Shown piece by piece: positions 18,774 through 27,521 of a DNA stretch of 64,000 bases. The notes beneath the pieces are model-generated. The model ran no database searches, was not told where the DNA came from, and saw nothing but the letters and a program-made list of their open reading frames with translations. Location of the stretch: the NCBI RefSeq assembly GCF_014635045.1, contig NZ_BMCF01000005.1, forward strand, positions 59,273-123,272, read 5' to 3'. Source of the stretch: Staphylococcus nepalensis (GTDB lineage Bacteria; Bacillota; Bacilli; Staphylococcales; Staphylococcaceae). The translations under genes were made by a program, and so were the position numbers. Position 1 is the stretch's first letter. Each line of letters opens with the position of its first letter.

Positions 18774-18824
18774 GAAATCATTTCCATTTAAAGGTAAATT
18801 TTCCTGGAAATATAGCGCTATTTC
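18774..18824. promoter_or_regulatory. Cluster of GGAAA/TTTCC inverted repeats upstream of the PTS promoter
   Basis: Overlapping dyads: GAAAT-C-ATTTC (18774-18784), GGTAAATTTTCC (18793-18804), TTTCC-T-GGAAA (18800-18810) and GAAATA-N6-TATTTC (18807-18824). The second resembles the site upstream of rpiR. They are candidate operators for the RpiR regulator. Confidence 0.4.
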
Positions 18825-18851
18825 TTTCATCATCGTAAAAAATCAAAAAAA

Positions 18852-18881
18852 CAGCGCTTAAATCTTATAATTTAAGCACTG
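18852..18881. repeat. Hairpin copy A flanking the IS remnant
   Basis: A 30-base stem-loop (12-bp arms with one mismatch, loop CTTATA) is 26/30 identical to 19317-19346. The two copies bracket the transposase remnant in the same orientation. Confidence 0.7.
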
Positions 18882-18893
18882 TCCCACGGTAAG

Positions 18894-19075
18894 CTACATT
18901 TTTTCTATTTCTTTAATGATTTGTTCTATTGATTTGATGGTCCATCATCTTTGTATAAGTAATATTTTCACTAAAATGTCAGGCTCTATGGATGACCAGC
19001 CATGATTAAGGCAATACTTATCTTTGACAAGTTCATAAGGAAAATTTAAATCTAATCGTTTCATCTATTTTAGGT
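18894..19075 (-). pseudogene. Remnant of an IS1182-family (IS1272-like) transposase
   Basis: Translating the minus strand gives a decayed N-terminal part of an IS1182-type DDE transposase: DLNFPYELVKDKY, HGWSSIEPDILVKILLIQ, an in-frame stop, then TIKSIEQIIKEIEKM. These line up with the family motifs FxYDLVKDKYS, GRPSIDPVVLxKxxLIQ and IRSMRQTIKEIE. A frameshift precedes this segment, where KIDETI is in another frame. Everything after about residue 80 is lost. It cannot be functional. Confidence 0.75.
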
Positions 19076-19279
19076 GATAAGTGAATTCAGATATAGAAAT
19101 CATTTCATATTGTTTTTTTATCAATTGCTTTATTCAACATTATAAATGTCATCGATATTCATTTTCATATCTCATAATATTTTGGTTTAATATTGTCAGT
19201 TATTTATGTGGCACTACGCGTACAGTACTAGTCAAAGACTACAAAATGAGGCATTGCCATAGAAAACGTGTATAAAAAA

Positions 19280-19310
19280 CTGCCAACAAAGTCGGAGACT
19301 TTCTCGACAG
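19280..19310 (-). mobile_element. Terminal hairpin of the IS1182-family remnant
   Basis: CTGCCAACAAAGTC and GACTTTCTCGACAG form a 14-position imperfect stem like the ends of IS1272/IS1182 elements. On the minus strand it is followed by TTTTTT, so it can also serve as terminator of the mvaK1-mvaD-mvaK2 transcript. Confidence 0.6.
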
Positions 19311-19316
19311 CCTGAA

Positions 19317-19346
19317 CAGCACTTGAATCTTACAATTTAAGTACTG
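19317..19346. repeat. Hairpin copy B flanking the IS remnant
   Basis: A 30-base stem-loop, 26/30 identical to 18852-18881, just after the mvaK2 stop. This is probably the original operon-end hairpin; the other copy would then be a by-product of IS insertion. Confidence 0.7.
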
Positions 19347-19363
19347 TCTCATTATTTACTATT

Positions 19364-20440
19364 CTATTGTCCGTGATAAATATTAAATTCTAAAGGTTTT
19401 ACTTCATTTTCTAACCATTCTTTATAAATAGACTGTTTGTCAACGCCGTTATTAACGATTGTGATACCGCAATCACCGCCGCCTGCGCCAGATGTTTTAG
19501 CAGCACCACCATATTTTTCAGCTACAGAACACAATACTTTCAAATGTGAAGTTTCTATATCTATCGTCGCTTCTTTATCCATAGACTGAATAATTTCACG
19601 GTTGATACGAATCATCTGTTGCACACCTTTAATGTGATTCGTTTTAAATGCATGTATTAATTTTTCCACACAAGCGTGAGAACGTTCTAAAAATTTCCCA
19701 TAAAAAGTAGGATCTGATTTTAAACGCTTTACTTCACTAACTAAATGATGTGATGAAGCAGGCGATCCTGTCCACCCTATTAACACTTGCATATTTTCTG
19801 GTGGTTGCAAGGGTTCGATGTGCAATCCAGGCCAGTTTTTATTCAATACTTCATTGACTGAAGTATCTTCAATTTGTTGAGAAACCCATTCATGATCAAA
19901 CGTACTATAAGCAAGCCAACCTGTGTATACACTTACGGCAATGTCCCCACATGAACTTAAACTTTGTAGTTTCATATTGGCGATAACTGCGAGTTTATAA
20001 ATATAAAGGTTCGATAAATGCGTTTCATAAAACTCATTTAAAGCTTTTACAACTGACACAAGCACTGCTGCACTCGATCCTAAACCATATTTATGGCCGT
20101 TAGCGTCATCTAAATTACTGTCTATAGTTAAGTTAAAATGTTTTAAATTGATACGGTTGCTGCTAACAAATTGTTCAAAAACTTCTATAGCTGTGATGAC
20201 ATATTTCAACTGTTTAGCTGCATGTAAATCAGATACTACAATCTTATCTTCTTCTCTTTGAAAAGTGACCGGTTCATGATGTAAAGTTTTAGAATGTATC
20301 GTGCCCTCTGCCGCATTAGAATCTTCAATTGTAGCTGTTACAAATCGATTTACAGCAATCAAAACAGATTTATATCCAGGTTCTGTAACGGCGTATTCAC
20401 CTGCAATATAGAGTTTACCTGGAGCTTTTACTCGAATCAT
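19364..20440 (-). CDS. mvaK2: Phosphomevalonate kinase
   Basis: 358-residue GHMP kinase that converts mevalonate-5-phosphate to the diphosphate in isopentenyl diphosphate synthesis. GHMP motifs are in order: APGKLYIAGEYAV (5-17), GLGSSAAVLVS (near 117-127) and the C-terminal KTSGAGGGDCG (near 328). The length equals the S. aureus enzyme. Last of the three-gene mevalonate operon, 12 bases after mvaD. The ATG has AAGGAAG upstream. Confidence 0.97.
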   Translation of the reverse strand: MIRVKAPGKLYIAGEYAVTEPGYKSVLIAVNRFVTATIEDSNAAEGTIHSKTLHHEPVTFQREEDKIVVSDLHAAKQLKYVITAIEVFEQFVSSNRINLKHFNLTIDSNLDDANGHKYGLGSSAAVLVSVVKALNEFYETHLSNLYIYKLAVIANMKLQSLSSCGDIAVSVYTGWLAYSTFDHEWVSQQIEDTSVNEVLNKNWPGLHIEPLQPPENMQVLIGWTGSPASSHHLVSEVKRLKSDPTFYGKFLERSHACVEKLIHAFKTNHIKGVQQMIRINREIIQSMDKEATIDIETSHLKVLCSVAEKYGGAAKTSGAGGGDCGITIVNNGVDKQSIYKEWLENEVKPLEFNIYHGQ

Positions 20441-20452
20441 GTTATCTCTTCC

Positions 20453-21436
20453 TTACTCAATAATTTCAACGTTTGTGCGTGTAATGTCACTCGCGATAAT
20501 TTGATGATCCTCAAACGATTTCTGTAGTGCATCAATCACTGCTTGTTGATTTTTCTTCTCTACTAAAATTTTAACATTAGGCCCTGCATCCATCGTAAAG
20601 TAGCATGGATAACCAGCTTCACGACATTGGTGCACGATGTCCATTACTAAGTAACTGTCTTCAACCATATATGTAAATGGTGGTTGTGCACCTAAATTTG
20701 TAGCATGCATTCTTAAACCATTTGCTTCAATAACCTCACCTAAATATTTAAAATCCTTGTCTTTAATCGCATGCTTAACTGACGCTATATCCTCATCTAC
20801 GTGGTCTAACCAATATTGGTAAAAACGAGAAGTATCACGTGTATGTGACATACCGGCACGACTGGATACTTTTTTAGTTTTATTATTTATCACTACAAAA
20901 ATCATGGCTAACTCATCTTCCCAATGGTCTGCATCAATAGGAAAACTGTATGATGTTGCATCATCATAACCTTTTTCCCATTCTACAAAACCACCATAAA
21001 TACTCCTAGAAGCCGATCCTGAACCCCTTCTAGCAAGTCTAGATAGTTCTTTACCCGTTAATTTAAGATTTAAAGCTTCATTACAAGCTGCTGCTAACGC
21101 GGCATAAGCACTTGCTGATGATGCTAATCCTGCAGCTGTTGGTACGAAATTGTCACTTTCAATATATGCATACATAGACGTACCTGCTATATTTCTAACA
21201 ACATCCATAAATCGACGTATTTTAGCCGCTTCCGAATCATCTACTGTCTGCCCATTTAAAACAAGCACATCTCTGATATATTCTTCAGAAAATGTCACTT
21301 TAGTTTCTGTATAAAAACGATCTAATGTTACCGACAAACTATTATTCATCGGAATAATATACGCTTCATCAGCCTTGCCCCAATATTTAATCAATGCAAT
21401 ATTTGTATGTGCACGTGCTTTGCCACTACTAACCAA
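20453..21436 (-). CDS. mvaD: Diphosphomevalonate decarboxylase
   Basis: 327-residue GHMP-fold enzyme that forms isopentenyl diphosphate by ATP-dependent decarboxylation. Diagnostic segments are IALIKYWGK (14-22), AAGLASSASAYAAL (near 104-117) and MDAGPNVKIL near the end. The length matches the S. aureus enzyme. It starts at TTG behind AGGAGG, whose bases overlap the last codons of mvaK1 (GGAGGTTAG), so translation is coupled. Confidence 0.97.
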   Translation of the reverse strand: MVSSGKARAHTNIALIKYWGKADEAYIIPMNNSLSVTLDRFYTETKVTFSEEYIRDVLVLNGQTVDDSEAAKIRRFMDVVRNIAGTSMYAYIESDNFVPTAAGLASSASAYAALAAACNEALNLKLTGKELSRLARRGSGSASRSIYGGFVEWEKGYDDATSYSFPIDADHWEDELAMIFVVINNKTKKVSSRAGMSHTRDTSRFYQYWLDHVDEDIASVKHAIKDKDFKYLGEVIEANGLRMHATNLGAQPPFTYMVEDSYLVMDIVHQCREAGYPCYFTMDAGPNVKILVEKKNQQAVIDALQKSFEDHQIIASDITRTNVEIIE

Positions 21437-21441
21437 CGTTC

Positions 21442-22365
21442 CTAACCTCCTAAATATTCAATCCATGTATGATGCGCGCCTAAGCTTTGCGCGCTTTGAG
21501 CAATTTTTTCAGCTACGTCTATAGTCGAAGCAAGGACAATCATACTACCGCCTCTGCCTCCACCAGTTAACTTACCAGCGATAGCACCCTGTGCTTTGCT
21601 TATTGTTAACAACTGCTCAATTTTTTCATGACTTACTGTGAGCGTGCGTAAATTTTCTTGGCACAAATCAAACACAGAAGCGAGTTGTTCAAAGTTATGA
21701 TGTTCTATAGAGTCACGTGCTTCATGGACCAGTTTACCGATATGTTCTACATAGCTAAGGTATGAACTATCTGCTTTGCATAAATGATGTACGTCTTCTA
21801 CTGCTTGTTTTGTCGATCCTCGTATACCAGTGTCTATGACAACCATATAACCATTTAAATCTAATGGTTTTAACGTTGTGACTACGCCATTTTGAAACCA
21901 AACGGGCTTATTAGATACAATCGTTTGTGTATCTATGCCACTTGGTTTACCGTGCGCAATGCGCTCTGCCCAATTCGCTTCTTCAATCAACATTTCATCC
22001 GATAAGGGTTTGTTTAAATAATCAAAGCTCGCACGTACAAATGCTACAGCCATTGCAGCACTAGAACCTAATCCCCTTGATGGCGGTAAGTTTGTATCAA
22101 TTGAAACTTTTATTGGTGTTTGAATATGATATTCATTTATAAATCGTGTTATCACTGATTTTAAGTGTTCAGGTGCATAAGTTAATTCACCATCATAAAC
22201 TTCACTTTTAATATAAGAAGATTCATTAACATTTAAGGATTCTATTAAAGCTCTTACTCTTCCAGTAGTAAATGGAATCGCAATTGCAGGCTCTCCAAAC
22301 GTCACCGCGTGTTCTCCTATTAAAATCACCTTACCATTTGCTTCCCCATAACCTTGTTGTGCCAT
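21442..22365 (-). CDS. mvaK1: Mevalonate kinase
   Basis: First gene of the mevalonate operon; it phosphorylates mevalonate. The GHMP motifs are GKVILIGEHAVTFGEP (near 11-26), PPSRGLGSSAAMA (near 95-107) and KLTGGGRGGSM (near 272). The frame opens at GTG 22377, but AAAGGTGA lies eight bases before an ATG at 22365, giving 307 residues (S. aureus has 306). The upstream promoter is not clear; TATACT near 22407 is a possible -10. Confidence 0.97.
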   Translation of the reverse strand: MAQQGYGEANGKVILIGEHAVTFGEPAIAIPFTTGRVRALIESLNVNESSYIKSEVYDGELTYAPEHLKSVITRFINEYHIQTPIKVSIDTNLPPSRGLGSSAAMAVAFVRASFDYLNKPLSDEMLIEEANWAERIAHGKPSGIDTQTIVSNKPVWFQNGVVTTLKPLDLNGYMVVIDTGIRGSTKQAVEDVHHLCKADSSYLSYVEHIGKLVHEARDSIEHHNFEQLASVFDLCQENLRTLTVSHEKIEQLLTISKAQGAIAGKLTGGGRGGSMIVLASTIDVAEKIAQSAQSLGAHHTWIEYLGG

Positions 22366-22409
22366 ATTTTCAATCACCTTTAGTATTTTCTTTAAATTTA
22401 AATAGTATA

Positions 22410-22869
22410 TGCCTTACACTGCGATTGCCTTTTATTAATTACTTTTTATTGATAGCCATATAACATTTCCCAGGAAATGCTCCACTTAATCGCATTTTCG
22501 CTATAGTGTTCATATCTTCTCATTTTTAATCAAGAAAAAATTACGTGCATCTTATTTACACAACTTAATCAAATTTCACACAAATCAAACTATATTATCT
22601 CATAATTTTCATATATTAACATACGACTCGAGTCATAGTTTTAATTTTTTTACTCAAATTGGGTAAAATAAGTTATAAATAGTTAATACCTGCTACTAAT
22701 TGTAATCAATACTTATCTAGTATAAAACGCTCTGGCTTATTATTCAAAAACTTCACTTTATCTTACCCAATTTATTTTCAATTTTTCAACGTATACTTTC
22801 ACTATATTACTTATTTCATTACTATAATTCAACAAATATAACAATCTCTTTAATTATTTAACGTATTAA
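22410..22869. other. AT-rich spacer upstream of the mevalonate operon
   Basis: About 460 bases without a credible gene. A perfect 10-base palindrome GACTCGAGTC lies at 22625-22634. Nothing else stands out. The mevalonate operon promoter is presumably in its first 60 bases. Confidence 0.35.
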
Positions 22870-22911
22870 AAAAGCCAGAAACGATACATTTAATGTTGTA
22901 TCATTTCTAGC
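22867..22911 (-). terminator. pta-lipL terminator
   Basis: A 15-bp stem with G-U pairs (22874-22888 with 22897-22911), followed on the minus strand by TTTTTTA. It lies just downstream of the lipL stop. Confidence 0.8.
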
Positions 22912-22922
22912 CTTCATTTTAA

Positions 22923-23759
22923 CTAGTCCATTTTTTGATTAACTTTAGCATTTCGTTCAATCATTTTTTCAAAATATCCTTCATAACGTTCCCACTCATC
23001 ATTAGTAATATCGTCCATTGTTAAATTGGCACCTAAATCTTTAAGCGCGTATAATAATTGGAACATAACATCTTGAACTGTTAGCTGTTTATCTAATAGT
23101 TGCTCTAACGATGCCATACATTGAGGATTAATATTTGGATATTCAAATTTTGTTTGTTCACCTTTTAAAGCTCGCTCATAAAAAGCTTTCATTAAAGCAG
23201 CGCGTTCACTGCCATCTCCTTCAACACAAAGGTATACTTGAACAGCAATACCTCCACGCACACGTCTTTGTGAAATCCCCGCAAATTTTTGCCCATTAAT
23301 ACTCAAGTCGAATTTTCCTGGGCAATAAGATTGTTCAATCTCATAAGTCTCAATTTCAACATTTTCATCTTCAAACATTTTGGCTACTAATAAATACATC
23401 ACTGAAAATGCTTCATCAATCGTAATGTCATGTTTGCCTTTAAAAATAAGAGAAATATTGAGTACGCCTTGGTCCAATACTACGCCAAGACCACCTGAGT
23501 TTCTCACAATTGCATTATAACCTCGTTCTTCTGTCAAATAGCGAATGCCATCTTGTAAATACGGTAACCTAGAATCATGTATACCTAAAATAATAGTATG
23601 TTGATGTATCCAAGTACGTACAATGCTACTTGACAAATCTTTACCAACACTTTCCGATAACGTATCATCAAAAGCAAATGATTGCATTGGCGCTAAACCA
23701 GAAGAATGATCAACATAACGCCAGGTGGTACTGTTAAAATATTTGCTAGCTAAATCCAT
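22923..23759 (-). CDS. lipL: Octanoyl/lipoyl-GcvH:protein N-acyltransferase
   Basis: 278-residue BPL/LPL-fold amidotransferase that moves octanoyl or lipoyl groups from GcvH to the E2 subunits of 2-oxoacid dehydrogenases. The conserved catalytic Cys is C146 in SYCPGKFDLS. RNSGGLGVVLDQG (near 86-98) and GISQRRVRGG follow the family. The gene overlaps pta by one base (TAATG), as in S. aureus, where lipL follows pta, so the two are co-translated. Confidence 0.9.
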   Translation of the reverse strand: MDLASKYFNSTTWRYVDHSSGLAPMQSFAFDDTLSESVGKDLSSSIVRTWIHQHTIILGIHDSRLPYLQDGIRYLTEERGYNAIVRNSGGLGVVLDQGVLNISLIFKGKHDITIDEAFSVMYLLVAKMFEDENVEIETYEIEQSYCPGKFDLSINGQKFAGISQRRVRGGIAVQVYLCVEGDGSERAALMKAFYERALKGEQTKFEYPNINPQCMASLEQLLDKQLTVQDVMFQLLYALKDLGANLTMDDITNDEWERYEGYFEKMIERNAKVNQKMD

Positions 23760-24745
23760 TATTGTAAAGCTTGTGCAGCAGTGATGATTGATAAATTATA
23801 CACGTCTTCAATTGAACAACCACGTGATAAATCATTCACTGGTGAATTAAGACCTTGTAATACAGGGCCTACCGCATCATAACCACCTAGACGTTGTGCA
23901 ATTTTATAGCCAATGTTGCCAGCCTCTAAACTTGGGAAGATAAATACGTTAGCATCTCCTTGAATTTTTGTATCTGGCGCTTTTTTCTTAGCTACTTCTG
24001 GTACAATTGCAGCATCAAATTGGAATTCCCCATCAACAATAACATCTTCAAGTTGATCAGCTTCAACTTTCTCTTGAGCCAATTTTACAGCGTTTGAAAC
24101 TTTTTCAACATCGTCAGATTTCGCAGAACCTTTCGTTGAAAAACTTAACATTGCTACACGAGGTGACATACCGAAACTTTGGGCAGATTTTGCGCTTTCT
24201 ACTGCAATTTCAGCTAAATCTTGCGCTTCTAATGTAGGGTTGATTGCACAATCACCAAAGATGTATTGTGCTTCGTCTTTAATCATAAAGAAAATACCTG
24301 ATGTTTTGGATACGCCTGGTTTTGTTTTAATGATTTGTAGTGCAGGACGTACCGTATCACCAGTTGAATGTGCAGCACCACTAACAAGACCTTCAGCTTT
24401 GCCTGTATACACAAGCATCGTGCCGAAATAATTGACATTTTTTAACATTTCTTGAGCTTGTTCTTCAGTCGCTTTACCTTTACGGCGTTCAACAAAAGCT
24501 GTAACTAACTCTTGTTTTAATTCGCTTGTTTCAGGGTTAATAATCTCTAAGTTTGAAATATCTAAACCGTTATCTTCAGCTAATGCATTAATATTTGCTT
24601 CATTACCCAATAGTACTGGTGTGACATAATCAGTACTTTGTAATTGTGTCGCCGCTGTTAATACACGTTCATCTTCTCCCTCAGGTAAAACGATTTTCAC
24701 ATTTTTTCCTGACAGTTTTTCTTGTAATACATCTAATAAAGACAT
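23759..24745 (-). CDS. pta: Phosphate acetyltransferase
   Basis: 328-residue enzyme interconverting acetyl-CoA and acetyl phosphate in overflow metabolism. The family features are GLVSGAAHSTGDTVRPAL (near 119-136), FGDCAINPT and SFSTKGSAK. The length equals the short Firmicutes Pta. AGGAGG precedes the ATG. It shares a transcript and one overlapping base with lipL, and the minus-strand promoter lies in the 171-base gap to hemQ. Confidence 0.97.
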   Translation of the reverse strand: MSLLDVLQEKLSGKNVKIVLPEGEDERVLTAATQLQSTDYVTPVLLGNEANINALAEDNGLDISNLEIINPETSELKQELVTAFVERRKGKATEEQAQEMLKNVNYFGTMLVYTGKAEGLVSGAAHSTGDTVRPALQIIKTKPGVSKTSGIFFMIKDEAQYIFGDCAINPTLEAQDLAEIAVESAKSAQSFGMSPRVAMLSFSTKGSAKSDDVEKVSNAVKLAQEKVEADQLEDVIVDGEFQFDAAIVPEVAKKKAPDTKIQGDANVFIFPSLEAGNIGYKIAQRLGGYDAVGPVLQGLNSPVNDLSRGCSIEDVYNLSIITAAQALQ

Positions 24746-24863
24746 AGGGGCCTCCTCTAATTTTTAATACTTTTATTTTTCCAATACTATTATACGTCAT
24801 TTTTTTATATAATTCCATGTCACCAATTTGTAATCATTTACTTATGTTTTACAGTTACCTTTA

Positions 24864-24872
24864 TGATAGAAT
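24864..24872 (+). promoter_or_regulatory. Possible extended -10 of hemQ
   Basis: TG-A-TAGAAT lies 45 bases before the hemQ ATG. There is no convincing -35. Confidence 0.35.
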
Positions 24873-24916
24873 TTTTAGTGGAGATATAGAAATTTTTCAT
24901 AAAGGAGCGATTCAAT

Positions 24917-25666
24917 ATGCCACAAGCACCAGAAACTTTAGATGGTTGGTATAGTTTACATTTATTATATGCTATCGATTGGGCTAGTTTACGTTTAGTT
25001 CCAGAAGAAGAACGACAAACGTTAGTTGAAGAGTTACAAGCCTTTTTAGATAAACATGAAGAAGCACGTACGAATCATGCAGGAGATCATGCGTTTTATA
25101 ATATTACTGGTCAAAAAGCAGATATTCTTTTATGGGCTTTACGTCCTGAACTAAAAAATCTTAATGCTTTTGAAAATGAATTTAATAAATTGAAAATCAC
25201 TGACTTTTTAATCCCAACGTATTCATACGTTTCTATTATTGAATTAGGTAATTATTTAGCTGGTAAATCTGATGAAGATCCATACGAAAATCCTCACATT
25301 AAACCGAGATTGTTCCCAGAATTACCACAAACTGAGTATATTTGTTTCTATCCTATGGATAAACGTCGTAACGAAACATATAACTGGTATATGCTACCAT
25401 TAGAAGAACGTCAAGCGCTAATGTATAACCATGGTAAAATTGGTCGCCAATATGCTGGTAAAATCAAACAATTTATCACAGGTTCTATGGGGTTTGATGA
25501 TTTTGAATGGGGTGTTACGCTATTTGCTGATGACCCACTTCAATTCAAAAAAATTGTTTCTGAAATGAGATTTGATGAAACAACAGCACGTTATGGTGAC
25601 TTTGGCAGTTTCTACGTAGGTACCATCATAACTAAGCATAGTCTACCGACGCTTTTTGAGGTGTAA
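24917..25666 (+). CDS. hemQ: Coproheme decarboxylase HemQ
   Basis: 249-residue chlorite dismutase-family protein that decarboxylates coproheme to haem b in the Gram-positive coproporphyrin-dependent pathway. The catalytic Tyr is Y145 in CFYPMDKRR and the proximal His is H172 in [18 protein letters not shown] lies nine bases before the ATG. It is divergent from pta, as in S. aureus. A strong terminator follows. Confidence 0.96.
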   Translation: MPQAPETLDGWYSLHLLYAIDWASLRLVPEEERQTLVEELQAFLDKHEEARTNHAGDHAFYNITGQKADILLWALRPELKNLNAFENEFNKLKITDFLIPTYSYVSIIELGNYLAGKSDEDPYENPHIKPRLFPELPQTEYICFYPMDKRRNETYNWYMLPLEERQALMYNHGKIGRQYAGKIKQFITGSMGFDDFEWGVTLFADDPLQFKKIVSEMRFDETTARYGDFGSFYVGTIITKHSLPTLFEV

Positions 25667-25747
25667 GATAGAGATAATTGCAGATTAAGTGAAGCATAGG
25701 TCAGAACCCTAACTTTTTCTACATTTGTATATTAATCCATTCATAAA

Positions 25748-25787
25748 AGATTCAGAGGCATTTTACGTGCCACTGAATCTTTTTTTA
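25748..25787 (+). terminator. hemQ terminator
   Basis: A 13-position stem with one A-A mismatch (25748-25760 with 25768-25780), followed by seven T residues. Confidence 0.9.
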
Positions 25788-25879
25788 TACTTTTCTTTCA
25801 TTTCCTAATTCTCTTCTTCTTGGTTGGCATACTCCGACATGCATAACTCTCTCTAACCCCCTACTTCGTAGGAAGAAAA

Positions 25880-26019
25880 CAACTAAAAGGCACACTTGAA
25901 GTTAAACAAGTGTGCCTGTCTGAATGTAGTGTGTTTGGGAGAACTTTAATCACTACTTAATTTAAGGGTTAACTGCTAAATATTGTCGCTACTCAATATT
26001 TTTTGTAACAGTCAACTAA
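25880..26019 (-). ncRNA. rsaA: Probable RsaA small regulatory RNA
   Basis: An RNA-like unit of about 140 nt in the hemQ/threonine-exporter gap, the place where S. aureus RsaA lies, as I recall. The minus strand shows three stems. The first is AATATTG/CAATATT. The second is GTAGTG/CACTAC (25951-25956 with 25926-25931), with TTCTCCCAAA in its loop, the C-rich anti-Shine-Dalgarno motif expected of RsaA. The third is a perfect 11-bp terminator stem (25888-25898 with 25908-25918) followed by TTTTAGTTGTTTT. No open frame uses it. In S. aureus RsaA is SigB-dependent and represses mgrA translation. The 5' end is estimated. Confidence 0.72.
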
Positions 26020-26026
26020 TACTATT

Positions 26027-26051
26027 TTAACCTATTTGAAACATTTGAAAC
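26027..26051 (-). promoter_or_regulatory. SigB-like promoter of RsaA
   Basis: Minus strand: GTTTCA (26051-26046), 13-base spacer, GGTTAA (26032-26027). This is close to the SigB pattern GTTTAA-N12-15-GGGTAT. The distance to the terminator predicts an RNA of about 140 nt. Confidence 0.55.
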
Positions 26052-26228
26052 ATAATTGAATTGCTAAAATTGTATAAAATTCAATTTTTTAAAATTTAAG
26101 CAGTGTTTTTTTACCAACATATCAACTGAATAAAGTGTTACAATAAACCATATTAACTTACTAACTTATAGTGCTATGACATAGAATATACGCATAGTTT
26201 AGTTAAATAAAGTATAATTGGTGATTAA

Positions 26229-27002
26229 ATGACAATAAATAATCAATACTCGGAAAGTTATGATGAAAGAATGGCAAAAGATGTCATTATCTTAGCCGGA
26301 AGAATTTTGCTTGAATCTGGCGCAGAAGGCTCCCGCGTTGAAGATACAATGACACGCATTGCCTTTACTTTAGGTTACACGGAAAGCAATAGTTTCGTTA
26401 CGAATACGGTTATTAACTTTATGTTACATAACGAATCTTATCCAAGAATATATAGGATTAGAACAAGAGACACCAATCTCCATCGTATATCAAGAACCAA
26501 TCGTGTTTCGAGACAACTTTCTGATGGTGCCTTATCAGTTGAAGACGCGTTCCAAGAGTTACAAAAAATTTATAATGAACAAAGTATTAAACATGATTTA
26601 TTTTTCAAATTTATTGCAGCTGCTATTATCTCTATTAGCTTTCTATATTTACAAGGAGGCTACTTAATCGATATATTTACAGCGCTCATTGCAGGAGCCT
26701 TTGGTTATCTTGTCGTAGAAATTCTAAGCAGACACTTACATGCCAAATTCATCCCAGAATTTATGGGTGCGCTCGTCATCGGTACAGTGGCAGTGCTTGG
26801 AAGTTCTATCATACAAGGTGGCTCTATTTCAGCGATTATTATTTCATCAGTCATGCCGATTGTACCTGGTGTTTTAATCACTAATGCTATTCAAGATTTA
26901 TTTAGTGGCCATATGTTAATGTTTACAACGAAATCATTAGAAGCATTGGTAACAGCTTTTGGTATTGGCGCTGGTGTAGGTACAGTACTTATTATTTCTT
27001 AG
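26229..27002 (+). CDS. Threonine/serine exporter family protein, large subunit (ThrE/YjjP-like)
   Basis: 257-residue protein. A cytoplasmic N-terminal part of about 120 residues carries the DUF1212 pattern (ILLESGAEGSRVEDTMTRIA), followed by five hydrophobic helices. It corresponds to the N-terminal half of Corynebacterium ThrE and pairs with the next gene, which supplies the C-terminal half. The role is probable export of amino acids or small acids. GGTGA lies four bases before the ATG. A TATAAT ends only ten bases before the ATG, leaving almost no leader if it is used. Confidence 0.82.
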   Translation: MTINNQYSESYDERMAKDVIILAGRILLESGAEGSRVEDTMTRIAFTLGYTESNSFVTNTVINFMLHNESYPRIYRIRTRDTNLHRISRTNRVSRQLSDGALSVEDAFQELQKIYNEQSIKHDLFFKFIAAAIISISFLYLQGGYLIDIFTALIAGAFGYLVVEILSRHLHAKFIPEFMGALVIGTVAVLGSSIIQGGSISAIIISSVMPIVPGVLITNAIQDLFSGHMLMFTTKSLEALVTAFGIGAGVGTVLIIS

Positions 27003-27013
27003 GAGCAATGTCT

Positions 27014-27466
27014 ATGTTTTGGATTTTAAATTTAATATTTAGTTATACCGCTTCATTATTCTTCGGTATTATATTTGATGTTCCAAAATATTTATATAAT
27101 GCTGTTGGAATTGTTGGTGCATGTGGCTGGATGGTCTATACGTTAGTTTATGATGGTTTTCAACTTCATACCATTTATTCAAGTTTCTTCGGAAGCCTAG
27201 CATTGGGCTTATTGAGTCATGTGATGGCTCGCTTAAAAAAAGAACCAGTTATTTTATTTATGGTGCCTGGCATTATACCATTGGTTCCCGGAGGATCAGC
27301 CTTTGATGCGACCAAAAATCTTATTTTATTAGAATTTAGTAAAGCGATTAATACTATGTTAGAAGTAACGCTTATTGCAGGGGCAATTGCTTTAGGTTTG
27401 TTATTCGCCGATCAAATTTCTAAACTGATTGTTTCTGGTACAAAATTCAGTAAAAAACATATATAA
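27014..27466 (+). CDS. Threonine/serine exporter family protein, small subunit (YjjB-like)
   Basis: 150-residue membrane protein with four or five helices and the DUF3815 signature FMVPGIIPLVPGG. It is the C-terminal partner of the preceding ThrE/YjjP-like protein. Two ATGs are possible. The first (27008) is only two bases from AGGAG, while the second (27014) is eight bases away and is preferred. It follows the upstream stop by 11 bases, so the two are co-translated. Confidence 0.82.
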   Translation: MFWILNLIFSYTASLFFGIIFDVPKYLYNAVGIVGACGWMVYTLVYDGFQLHTIYSSFFGSLALGLLSHVMARLKKEPVILFMVPGIIPLVPGGSAFDATKNLILLEFSKAINTMLEVTLIAGAIALGLLFADQISKLIVSGTKFSKKHI

Positions 27467-27474
27467 TTATCAAA

Positions 27475-27521
27475 TTAATAAACATCTGAGCGTCAATTTA
27501 AGAGGCACAGATGTTTATTAA
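27475..27521. terminator. Terminator after the ThrE-type pair
   Basis: A perfect 14-bp stem: TTAATAAACATCTG (27475-27488) with its complement at 27508-27521. It is AT-rich on both sides and could work in both directions. Confidence 0.6.

Noticed and set aside
19081..19275. 64-codon plus-strand frame inside the IS remnant
   Set aside because: No family resemblance. The coding signal of the remnant is on the other strand.
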